A stretch of DNA of 48,135 nt. It comes from Scalindua sp964437425 (GTDB taxonomy: Bacteria; Planctomycetota; Brocadiia; Brocadiales; Scalinduaceae). The notes below the pieces were generated by a model that saw only the letters and a program-made list of their open reading frames with translations, had not been told where the DNA came from and did not search any database. Positions within the stretch are counted from its first letter, which is position 1. Each line of letters begins with the position of its first letter. Below are positions 1-8,249 of the stretch, one piece after another. The position numbers and the translations under genes are program-made. The stretch is from contig CAYTGO010000021.1 of NCBI GenBank assembly GCA_964437425.1, positions 1-48,135 on the forward strand, read 5' to 3'.

Positions 1-1329
1 ATGGCTGATCTATTTGACGCAAGAGCAAAATCTGCAAAAAAATCTCCTCTGGCGGAAAGGATGAGGCCCCAAAATCTGGCAGAATTTGTCGGGCAGGAAC
101 ACCTCGTTGGACCCGATAAGATTCTAAGCGGATTTATGGATCGAAAAGAGTTAGTATCGATGATTTTCTGGGGTCCTCCCGGTGTGGGAAAGACTACCCT
201 GGCCTTAATCATTGCCAGGGCGCTTGACGCTCACTTCGTCTCCTTCTCGGCCGTGTTATCAGGAGTTAAGGACATACGTGCTGTCATTGAAGATGCCAGG
301 CAACAGCTTAAATATTACGGCAAAAGAACAATCCTTTTTGTCGATGAGATACACCGGTTTAATAAGTCCCAACAGGATGCCTTTCTTCATCACGTGGAAG
401 ACGGTACCATTACCATGATTGGTGCCACGACAGAAAACCCATCGTTCGAAGTAAATGCGCCCCTTCTCTCTCGCTGCAAAGTACTGGTACTCCAACTGCT
501 CTCTACAGACAACATCAAAACTATAATCACTAATACCTTATCAGATACCGAACGAGGACTAGGTAGTTCAAAAGTAAAGATAGATGAGGACGCCATTAGC
601 TTCATTGCAGATCTTTCTCATGGAGAGGCAAGAGTAGCCTTGAATACTATTGAGACCGCATTGTTGCTAATGAATCCCGATCAGGACAATAAGAGAACAA
701 TTACTTTAAATATAGCCCAGGAAGCGATGCAGCGAAAGGCACTTCTTTATGATAAGGGCGGAGAAGAACATTACAACGTGATTTCCGCTTTTATCAAATC
801 CATGCGCGACAGTGATACTGATGCCGCGCTCTATTGGCTGGCACGTATGCTGGAAGCAGGAGAGGATCCTCTCTTTATTGTACGACGTATGGTCATCTTT
901 GCTTCAGAAGATATAGGCAATGCTGACCCGGTGGCTCTTCAGGTGGCTGTATCAGTAAAAGACGCATTTCATTTTGTCGGAATGCCGGAAGGATGGATAC
1001 CGCTATCACAGGGAGTAACTTATCTCGCTACCGCCCCAAAGAGCAATGCATCTTATAAGGCATATCTAGGCGCATTGCATGATGTTAAAGAAAAGGGTGC
1101 ACTTGAAGTACCGCTGCATATCAGAAATGCACCAACATCCTTGATGAAAGACCTTGGCTATGGAAAAGGGTACAAGTATCCACATGATCATGGTGGTTAT
1201 GCAGGACAATCCTGTTTGCCAGAAGAACTTCAGGGAAAGGAATACTATAAACCTACAGATTTTGGATTTGATAAAGAGATCAAGAAACGTCTTGCATTTT
1301 TTAAATCAAAACGAAAGCTGGATAAATAG
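1..1329 (+). CDS. rarA: Replication-associated recombination protein A (AAA+ ATPase)
   Basis: This 442-residue protein is RarA/MgsA, a clamp-loader-like AAA+ ATPase that acts at stalled replication forks in the cytoplasm. The Walker A motif GPPGVGKT lies at residues 58-65, Walker B with DEIH at about 115-118, sensor 1 GATTENPS at 141-148, and an SRC arginine-finger segment at 157-159. The C-terminal half carries the family's tetramerisation part, with the SEDIGNADP segment typical of RarA. The length matches the family (about 430-450). The ATG is the first base of the window, so any promoter or ribosome site is outside it. A 66-bp gap separates it from the next gene on the same strand. Confidence 0.95.
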   Translation: MADLFDARAKSAKKSPLAERMRPQNLAEFVGQEHLVGPDKILSGFMDRKELVSMIFWGPPGVGKTTLALIIARALDAHFVSFSAVLSGVKDIRAVIEDARQQLKYYGKRTILFVDEIHRFNKSQQDAFLHHVEDGTITMIGATTENPSFEVNAPLLSRCKVLVLQLLSTDNIKTIITNTLSDTERGLGSSKVKIDEDAISFIADLSHGEARVALNTIETALLLMNPDQDNKRTITLNIAQEAMQRKALLYDKGGEEHYNVISAFIKSMRDSDTDAALYWLARMLEAGEDPLFIVRRMVIFASEDIGNADPVALQVAVSVKDAFHFVGMPEGWIPLSQGVTYLATAPKSNASYKAYLGALHDVKEKGALEVPLHIRNAPTSLMKDLGYGKGYKYPHDHGGYAGQSCLPEELQGKEYYKPTDFGFDKEIKKRLAFFKSKRKLDK

Positions 1330-1395
1330 GAATATTGCTGATAGAAATATTGTCAATATATACGAAGAGCAAATTAAATTTAGGAAAAAACATCC

Positions 1396-3798
1396 ATGAA
1401 CGTTGTATCTAACTATTTCAACTGGCTGCAAAAGGACAATCCCAGAAACATTGTGGAGAGTTACCCAGAAATAGATGAACAAAAAGAGACTTCTGTCCAG
1501 GGTGTCTATATTGTGGGGGATTTAACCGGCATACCTTTACTTAAACTTGCAGCAGATGGCGGGTCTAAAATAGTAAAACAACTTTCTTCTGACCAGAAAG
1601 CTGCCTCAGAAAAAGAGAAAAGTACCGATGTTTACGATTTGATCATTGTCGGCGCAGGGCCTGCAGGAATTTCCGCTGCAATAGAATGTAAAAAAAAGAA
1701 CATCAACTACATCATTTTAGAATCAAACCGCATCTTAAACACAATAGAAAACTTCCCAAAGGAAAAACCAATTACCCTAAAACCGGATGGAGTAAAACTG
1801 GAATTACCATTGGAAATGAATGATGGCACCAAGGAAACTCTTCTTGATGAACTAAAGTCCCAAATAGAAGAACTGAACCTGAATTTTGAAGTCGGCACTT
1901 TTGTTCAAAATCTCAACCGCAAAGATAACATAATCCATGTTGAAACAAACAAAAGTGTGTATATGGCAGAGAAGGTGGTGCTGGCAATAGGAAAAGCCGG
2001 TAACAGCAGGCAACTCAAGGTACCCGGTGAATTATTACCAAAAGTATTCAATAAATTGTATGATCCCGGAGAATTTGTCGATAAAAATATTCTGGTTGTT
2101 GGTGGTGGTGACAGCTCGCTGGAGTGCTCTATTGCACTTGCGAAATCAGGAAACGAAATTATCCACTCTTACCGTAAAGAAGAATTTTCCAGGCCAAAAG
2201 AAGAAAATGTGAACAGATTCAATGACCTGGTAGAGCAAGGCAAAATCACACCACTCTTTGAATCAACAGTTACAGAAATACGGGAAAAAGAGGTTGTCCT
2301 GAAAACAAAAGAAGACAGTAAAACCATACCTAATGATGCTGTCTTTACTCTCATTGGTCGTGAATTACCCACAAAATTTTTTAATCGAAGCGGCATACGC
2401 ATGGAAGGGGAGAAAGGGTTATTATGGTGGTGGTTCATGGTAGCCTCGATAAGTTTTTTCTCTATGCTCTATTTTGGTAAAGTTGGGGTAGCTTTTGATC
2501 TGTTTGCAGGGGCTGATACTATAGGGGCAAAGATAATTGCGTATTTGAGTGCACCATTTCAAGCTACGCTTAACTGGAGTCTTTCGGGTTACAAATGGTA
2601 TCCATCATTAAACTTCATCCTGGGATGGGCGGGATCTATAATTTTCTTAATTTCCGGAATCTGCTCTCTGGGATTTCTGGCAAGGCACGGAAACGTTTAT
2701 TTTAGAACCCCATGGCGTGCATTTAAATATACATATTTTATAGGAGTAAGTGCATTTTTTACGATATTGTATTTTTCTAAATTGCTGAATAACACTTCGG
2801 GGGCAGCAGAGTGGATCGAATCACCTACATATTGGTATTCACTCTTCTATTGCGTAACAATGCTCATCTTTGGTATACGCCGGACTTATGTCAGAAAAAC
2901 ACGCTATGTTTTCTGGCAAATGACTGCCCTTGTATCGATACAAATATTTTTTCTTTTCCTGCTCCCGTTTCACCTGTACAAGCCACTAATCCTTGATAAC
3001 CTGGGCGCACAACACTGGATAGTGTCAGAACTATTCCCAAGCGGCAAATGGAGTAGTTTTGCTTTTATCTTATTCTGGCCGTTGAATATGTGGGAATTTG
3101 GAAGCAGCACTTTCTGGACGTGGTTTCCTTTTGTACAGACAGGCTTGATTCTATTCTTTCTAATCAGACATTACGGGAAAGGTGTATATTGTGGATGGAT
3201 TTGCAGCTGTGGAGGTATGGCAGAGACACTGGGAGACGAATACCGGCGCAAAACACCACATGGCCCGGGTGCAAAGAGGCTTGAAAACGTCGGGCAGATC
3301 GTTCTTTTTGCTGCCATCATTTTTACCCCGATTATTTATCTGAACAAATCGGGTATGTGGAGTTCGTTTCCGCTTTTAAGTTATACGATGACAGGTGTAT
3401 ACAAATTTTTAATAGATGTAATATTTGCAGGCATACTCGGCCTTGGTGTCTACTTTTTTCTAGGTGGGAGAATCTGGTGCAGATATGGATGCCCGCTTGC
3501 AGCTCTCATGCACATATACACAAGATTTTCCAGATACAGAATTCTTTCTGAAAAGAAAGATTGCATCTCATGCGAAATCTGTACGAGAGTATGTCATATG
3601 GGTATCGATGTTATGAACTTTGCAAACAAAGGTATCCCAATGAACGATGTACAGTGTGTACGATGTTCAGCCTGTGTAACAGAGTGTCCTATGGACGTCC
3701 TTTCATTTGCAAAATTGAAAACTGCAGACATTCACAATATTAGCAGGGAACAGGTTCCTTATTATGGAAAAGATAGTTGGCGAGCAGGGATAAAGTAA
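1396..3798 (+). CDS. FAD/NAD(P) oxidoreductase fused to NosR/NapH-like membrane 4Fe-4S protein
   Basis: This 800-residue protein joins a thioredoxin-reductase-like flavin domain to a membrane iron-sulfur module. The FAD motif GAGPAG is at residues 86-91 and the NAD(P) motif GGGDSS at 236-241. Several hydrophobic segments start near residue 343. They are followed by the NosR/NapH-type cysteine sets C599/C603/C605 and C695/C699, and then two ferredoxin-type CxxCxxCxxxC clusters at 723-733 and 754-764. The GVYIVGDLTG segment, which normally closes the flavin fold at its C-terminus, instead lies at residues 36-45. No such motif follows the NAD domain, so the fold looks circularly permuted. It probably moves electrons between NAD(P)H or a quinol and an outside acceptor; the partner is not identifiable. 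The DUF547 gene follows after 15 bp. Confidence 0.82.
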   Translation: MNVVSNYFNWLQKDNPRNIVESYPEIDEQKETSVQGVYIVGDLTGIPLLKLAADGGSKIVKQLSSDQKAASEKEKSTDVYDLIIVGAGPAGISAAIECKKKNINYIILESNRILNTIENFPKEKPITLKPDGVKLELPLEMNDGTKETLLDELKSQIEELNLNFEVGTFVQNLNRKDNIIHVETNKSVYMAEKVVLAIGKAGNSRQLKVPGELLPKVFNKLYDPGEFVDKNILVVGGGDSSLECSIALAKSGNEIIHSYRKEEFSRPKEENVNRFNDLVEQGKITPLFESTVTEIREKEVVLKTKEDSKTIPNDAVFTLIGRELPTKFFNRSGIRMEGEKGLLWWWFMVASISFFSMLYFGKVGVAFDLFAGADTIGAKIIAYLSAPFQATLNWSLSGYKWYPSLNFILGWAGSIIFLISGICSLGFLARHGNVYFRTPWRAFKYTYFIGVSAFFTILYFSKLLNNTSGAAEWIESPTYWYSLFYCVTMLIFGIRRTYVRKTRYVFWQMTALVSIQIFFLFLLPFHLYKPLILDNLGAQHWIVSELFPSGKWSSFAFILFWPLNMWEFGSSTFWTWFPFVQTGLILFFLIRHYGKGVYCGWICSCGGMAETLGDEYRRKTPHGPGAKRLENVGQIVLFAAIIFTPIIYLNKSGMWSSFPLLSYTMTGVYKFLIDVIFAGILGLGVYFFLGGRIWCRYGCPLAALMHIYTRFSRYRILSEKKDCISCEICTRVCHMGIDVMNFANKGIPMNDVQCVRCSACVTECPMDVLSFAKLKTADIHNISREQVPYYGKDSWRAGIK

Positions 3799-3813
3799 GA
3801 GGGTTACCCAATC

Positions 3814-4635
3814 ATGAAAAAAATTATTGCGATATTTTATATTATATTATTTGTTACTCAGCAAGCAACATTTGCCGAAGAAGGCAATACATTCTGGGAC
3901 AGCTATCAGGATATACTAAATAGCGTTGTTACTGTAAATGAGTTCACCTCGATTGATGGAGAGTTTAGTCATACGTCTGTAGACTATAAAATAATCAAGA
4001 CCGATCCTGAACTTCAGGAAAAGATTACACTCCAACTGGAGAAATTAAAAACAGTTAAAGTACCGGAAGAGAAAAAACAAAAACTCGCATTCTGGATCAA
4101 TGCATACAATTTTTTCACAATAGCAGATGTTGTTAATAATTATCCGGTAGCTGGCATGAAAAAGATCGGCTGGAAAAACAAACATCATGAGGTTGAGGGC
4201 ACACTTTACAGCCTTGATAATATCGAACATAATGCTATCCGTCCACTTGCCGACCCGCGTATACATTTTGCCATTAACTGTGCTTCAGTGGGATGTCCCA
4301 GCCTGAAAACAGAAATTTTTGATGGTAACCAAATAGACACGCAATTAGACAAGGTAGTGACAAATGCATTGAAAAATCCCCTGCATCTGAGAATGGTTAA
4401 TAATAAGCTGAACTCAACACCACTCTTTAAATGGTTCAGCAAGGATTTTGAATCCGGAGGATATGAAGGGGTTGCAGACTTTGTCAACAGGTTTGCACCG
4501 GAACGGTTGCAGAATACCCACCAAATTAAGAAGAAGATAAAGTATGACTGGAATCTGAATACAGAACAAAACGTACTAAAAAAGATGCTGGAGCTTGGTA
4601 CAAAATTCCCCGAATTAAAACTTACCAAAAAGTAG
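3814..4635 (+). CDS. DUF547 domain protein, exported
   Basis: This 273-residue protein belongs to the DUF547 family, whose biochemical role is not established. It has an N-terminal signal peptide (a hydrophobic run to about residue 21 ending in TFAEE), so it should act outside the cytoplasmic membrane. Family hallmarks are the FWINAYN segment near residue 91 and the HFAINCASVGCPS block near residues 151-163, with two conserved cysteines. It starts 15 bp after the flavin/iron-sulfur membrane protein and is very likely co-transcribed with it. This suggests a periplasmic partner of that redox protein, though the sequence alone does not prove a link. Confidence 0.88.
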   Translation: MKKIIAIFYIILFVTQQATFAEEGNTFWDSYQDILNSVVTVNEFTSIDGEFSHTSVDYKIIKTDPELQEKITLQLEKLKTVKVPEEKKQKLAFWINAYNFFTIADVVNNYPVAGMKKIGWKNKHHEVEGTLYSLDNIEHNAIRPLADPRIHFAINCASVGCPSLKTEIFDGNQIDTQLDKVVTNALKNPLHLRMVNNKLNSTPLFKWFSKDFESGGYEGVADFVNRFAPERLQNTHQIKKKIKYDWNLNTEQNVLKKMLELGTKFPELKLTKK

Positions 4636-4770
4636 ATTGTACATTTTAATAATTATTTTATCCCGAAGTAATTGATCAAAATCATATACCCCTCTCTTGC
4701 TTAAGATGGTATTATAGCTCATAATTAGTCATCCTATATCATCTTACTTAAAGAGAAATACAATATATTT

Positions 4771-5898
4771 ATGAAAAAAAGCCTTAACGTTGTATTTATA
4801 AGGATAAATAGTGTAGCCGACGAAATAATCCCTCCTCTCCATTTTGGGTACCTCGCTGCGAACTTGCCACGTTCATGTAACGTATCCTTAATTGATATGC
4901 TCAGGGATAATATGGACGAAGAGTGCCTTTTAAAAGAAATTACAGATAAAAGGTTCGACTTAATCTGCCTCAGCGGGTATTCCAAAGATATAGTACCTAT
5001 CAGGAACCTATCGAGTAAACTAAAGGAACACTTCCCTGAATCTATTATCGTACTTGGCGGTGTTCAGTCTAGCTTGATGCCGGAAGCTACCATGGAGTTT
5101 GTGGAACCCGGTGTGGATTATTGTTTTACCGGTGATGGAGAAAACAGTCTTGCCAAATTTGTTGTAAACACCGAATGTAGCAATTTTTCTCATGATATTT
5201 TAAAAGATATTCCCGGACTTGTTTACAGGTCAAACGGAAAGATAGTTAAAAATCCTGAGGAATTAATTGCAGACCTGGATTCCATTCCTTTTCCCAGATG
5301 GGATCTAATGCCTCCCACTTCTTACCCTAAATCTCCACACGGTGCATTTTTCAGGCAATTCCCATATGCCGCTATGTACGCAACAAGAGGGTGTCCATTT
5401 CCCTGTACTTTCTGTGCCGCCTCAAAAGTGTCAGGCAAATCAATACGGCACAGAAGCCTGGAAAATATCATGGAGGAGATAAAATTACTTAGAAATAATT
5501 ATGGAGTTAAAGAGATCCATTTTGAAGATGATAACTTTTCTATTAAGAAAAAACTTCTTGTTGAGTTTTGTGAAACNNNNNNNNNNNNNNNNNNNNNNNN
5601 NNNNNNNNNNNNNNNNNNNNNNNNNNNNNNNNNNNNNNNNNNNNNNNNNNNNNNNNNNNNNNNNNNNNNNNNNNNNGGTAAATTCAGCTATGACATGAAC
5701 CTGATGAAACTATCCCTTCATACGATAAACTATATTAACGATAACCTTACGAAACGACAACTTTATTGGCTGAGAAGAAGGGCCTTTATTGCTTTCTATT
5801 TTAGAAGGAAAATCGTTGTGAAGCTCTTGAAAGAAGTAAAAAATATCGAGCATATGATGTTTATTTTAAAGAGAGCAATTCGCTGGCTAACAAGTTAG
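4771..5898 (+). CDS. B12-binding-domain radical SAM protein, interrupted by assembly gap
   Basis: The N-terminal 190 residues resemble a cobalamin-binding domain (LGGVQSSLMPEATME and the TGDGE segment). A radical SAM core follows, with the CPFPCTFC cluster motif at C208, C212 and C215, which would bind the SAM-cleaving 4Fe-4S cluster. Sequence stops at base 5576 and resumes at 5677 after 100 N. The last 73 codons (basic and aromatic, ending in RAIRWLTS) look like the C-terminal tail of the same class. Family members are usually about 450-500 residues and only about 340 are visible here, so roughly 100-150 codons are probably missing. The frame across the N run agrees only by chance. The substrate cannot be told. 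Related proteins act on lipids, hopanoids, porphyrins or peptides. Confidence 0.8.
   Translation: MKKSLNVVFIRINSVADEIIPPLHFGYLAANLPRSCNVSLIDMLRDNMDEECLLKEITDKRFDLICLSGYSKDIVPIRNLSSKLKEHFPESIIVLGGVQSSLMPEATMEFVEPGVDYCFTGDGENSLAKFVVNTECSNFSHDILKDIPGLVYRSNGKIVKNPEELIADLDSIPFPRWDLMPPTSYPKSPHGAFFRQFPYAAMYATRGCPFPCTFCAASKVSGKSIRHRSLENIMEEIKLLRNNYGVKEIHFEDDNFSIKKKLLVEFCEXXXXXXXXXXXXXXXXXXXXXXXXXXXXXXXXXXGKFSYDMNLMKLSLHTINYINDNLTKRQLYWLRRRAFIAFYFRRKIVVKLLKEVKNIEHMMFILKRAIRWLTS
5577..5676. other. Assembly gap (100 N), real sequence missing
   Basis: This is a run of exactly 100 N. The bases on its two sides are unrelated, unlike the gaps at 8793 and 43389. It interrupts the radical SAM gene between the iron-sulfur motif region and the C-terminal tail, so the true length is unknown and probably several hundred bases. 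Confidence 0.95.
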
Positions 5899-5973
5899 AT
5901 ATATTGAGTGCATCATCCGTGATGATACGTACTGAAGCAGTAACTTGGTTACTCTACAAATAAGAAAACTCCC

Positions 5974-7062
5974 ATGACAGACATAGATAACTTATTAAAA
6001 ACTGCCTGGGTCAGGCAATTGAAAACAGATTGGAAAACCGCTAACTTTCATTACTTTAAAGACTCCATGCGCCTCCCAAATCTTGAACTCTCTTATGCAG
6101 AGGATGTTTTAGGCACGTGGAAAGGCGGTTATTATCGACGCCTGTCAATCAGTATTATTCTCATAAATAACTATAAGTGGGAATATGTTCAGGAAGTCCT
6201 GTATCATGAGATGGCCCATCAATATGTAGAAGAAATTTTGGGAATTCGGGACAGTTTACCCCATGGAGAAGCGTTTAAACGGGTTTGTCAGGAAAATAGT
6301 ATCGACCCCACGGCAACAGGTGATATTCACTCCTGGGTAGAAAAACGTAATAATACCTCCTCCGTGAATTCAGAGAATCACAAGATACTGGACAAAGTCC
6401 ACAAACTGCTGGCGTTGGCACAAAGCCCCAACGAGCACGAAGCCCAGAACGCCATGACCAAAGCTCACGAATTTTTGTTAAAACACAATCTATCGTTACT
6501 GGATATGCAAACGGAATGGAACTACATCTATAAACAAATCGGAGAGGTAGGAAGGCGTAACCCCATCAAGTCCATAATCAGTTCCATAATCTCCAAATTT
6601 TTTTTCGTAGAAGCCATCTGGACATTCGGGTATGACCAACACGAAAACCGGAGTGGTCAAATTCTTGAGATTTATGGGACACCGGAAAATATAGAAATGG
6701 CGGAGTATATATATGACTACCTCCAAAATATCTCGGAGCTTTTATGGACAGAGCATAAGAGACGAGAAAATATCAAGGGAAACAAGCACCGAAGAACCTT
6801 TATTTACGGACTTCTGGACGGTTTTTATAATAAGTTGGACAGCCGGTTTACTGAAAACCAGACCAAAGAACTTGTCTGGATGGGAGACCCCCGACTCCAG
6901 GAGTTTTACCGCCGGAGAAACCCCAGGATTGCACGCTCCGCATCTCGTTATTCCCGTAGCTGCCAGGACACTTATGACTCAGGAATGACTCACGGCAAAA
7001 ACCTCGTCATCCATAAAGGCATTCATGGGAAAGGGAATGGAAAAGTTAAGTTTTTGAATTGA
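5974..7062 (+). CDS. SprT-like metalloprotease-type domain with DUF2786 domain
   Basis: This 362-residue protein begins with a SprT-like zinc metalloprotease-type domain. The HEMAH motif is at residues 78-82 and a likely third ligand, H97, lies in PHGEAF. Its spacing resembles SprT/Spartan-like proteins, some of which process DNA-protein crosslinks. A DUF2786 segment at about residues 133-178 (KVHKLLALAQSPNEHEA) follows, then a long basic C-terminal region rich in Arg and Tyr. The combination of SprT-like and DUF2786 domains is known in bacteria but its role is not defined. The gene is monocistronic in appearance, with 75 bp upstream and a converging dnaJ-like gene downstream. The substrate is unknown. 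Confidence 0.8.
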   Translation: MTDIDNLLKTAWVRQLKTDWKTANFHYFKDSMRLPNLELSYAEDVLGTWKGGYYRRLSISIILINNYKWEYVQEVLYHEMAHQYVEEILGIRDSLPHGEAFKRVCQENSIDPTATGDIHSWVEKRNNTSSVNSENHKILDKVHKLLALAQSPNEHEAQNAMTKAHEFLLKHNLSLLDMQTEWNYIYKQIGEVGRRNPIKSIISSIISKFFFVEAIWTFGYDQHENRSGQILEIYGTPENIEMAEYIYDYLQNISELLWTEHKRRENIKGNKHRRTFIYGLLDGFYNKLDSRFTENQTKELVWMGDPRLQEFYRRRNPRIARSASRYSRSCQDTYDSGMTHGKNLVIHKGIHGKGNGKVKFLN

Positions 7063-7149
7063 CCTTTCTGTGTTGATGAAATGAGGTTCCGGCTTTGTTT
7101 CAAAATTGATTGATCAGGATGTATCTTTACCAATCAAAAAAAGAAACGA

Positions 7150-8103
7150 TTAATCGTGCTCAAGTTTTTCTAGCTCTTTTAGAAGCTCTTCCTGTCGTTC
7201 AGACAGTTCTTTTGGTAAATCTACTACTATTTTTACTAACTGGCTACCCGTTCTCCCATCTTTCATCTTGATTCCCTGCCCTGTCATCCTCATTGTTTGA
7301 TTGGATTGTGTGCATTTAGGTATTTTTAACGTTGCTTTTCCGCTTAATGTCGGGACTTCTACTTCTCCCCCCAATGCCGCTTTAGTGAAAGGTATATGCG
7401 CATCATATTGAATATCCAAACCATCCCTCTCAAAATAGGGATGTGAAGCAATTTTAACATGTATATACAGATCTCCTGCTCTTCCACCCCTGATACCAGC
7501 TTCTCCCTGACCGGAAAGTTTCAGTGCAGAACCATTATTAATCCCTGCTGGTATTTTAACTGACAAAGATTTTGTGTTATCCACTCGACCTTCACCATTA
7601 CATTGAGGGCATACAGTTGGTGCTCCGTTACTGGCACCCGTTCCGTTACAGGCTTCACAAGCTTCACTCTTTGTAAATCTGAGCTGCCTCTCGCTTCCTA
7701 ACGCAGCATCAGTAAAAGAAATTGTTATATTATGCCTGAGGTCTGAACCCTTCTGAGGCCTGGTCCTCCCCCGGTAAGATCGGTTACCAAATATATCTCC
7801 GAATATATCTCCGAAGTTACTGAATATATCAGCGCTGCTTTCAAAACCGTGAAAACCCATATCATCAAGTCCGGCACTCCCCCGTAAATCATACATTTCT
7901 CTCTTTTTTGGGTCACTAAGCACTTCATAGGCAGTTGCAGCTTCCTTGAATTTTTGTTCAGCTTTTTTGTCTCCCGCGTTTTTGTCCGGGTGATATTTGA
8001 TGGCAAGCTTTCTGTAGGCTTTTTTCAGCGCGTCATTAGTTGCATTTTTACTTACCCCTAACACCTCATAGTAATCACGATCTTTAGCTTTACCATTCGC
8101 CAT
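7150..8103 (-). CDS. DnaJ-type co-chaperone with half-size zinc domain
   Basis: This 317-residue Hsp40 stimulates the DnaK ATPase and presents clients to it. The J domain occupies residues 9-73 with HPD at 38-40. A Gly/Phe-rich region follows at about 79-110, then a zinc domain and the two beta-barrel client-binding domains. Canonical DnaJ has four CxxCxGxG repeats; this protein has only two (C149/C152 and C165/C168), enough for one zinc site. It is therefore intermediate between DnaJ (type I) and CbpA (type II). The start ATG follows an AGAGGT ribosome site. No dnaK or grpE is adjacent, so it may be a second, specialised J protein of this genome. Confidence 0.9.
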   Translation of the reverse strand: MANGKAKDRDYYEVLGVSKNATNDALKKAYRKLAIKYHPDKNAGDKKAEQKFKEAATAYEVLSDPKKREMYDLRGSAGLDDMGFHGFESSADIFSNFGDIFGDIFGNRSYRGRTRPQKGSDLRHNITISFTDAALGSERQLRFTKSEACEACNGTGASNGAPTVCPQCNGEGRVDNTKSLSVKIPAGINNGSALKLSGQGEAGIRGGRAGDLYIHVKIASHPYFERDGLDIQYDAHIPFTKAALGGEVEVPTLSGKATLKIPKCTQSNQTMRMTGQGIKMKDGRTGSQLVKIVVDLPKELSERQEELLKELEKLEHD

Positions 8104-8249
8104 AATTATACCTCTTTAATTTAAATAACACTTTGACATATTCAGAGCGGAGATCGTATTGTACTACTTCACTGGCTGCAGAATTGTTTTGAGATTTTAC
8201 TAAACTTCAAACTCAGATAAAAAGATGTTAATCGCCCGAAAACTACTTC

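Noticed and set aside
4206..4628. 140-codon open frame antisense to the DUF547 gene
   Set aside because: It is fully inside a recognised gene, with no ribosome site or family resemblance.
8132..8161. Plus-strand TTGACA-18-TATTGT that looks like a promoter
   Set aside because: It points into the 3' end of serA on the opposite strand, with no plus-strand gene ahead. It could drive an antisense RNA, but nothing else supports this.
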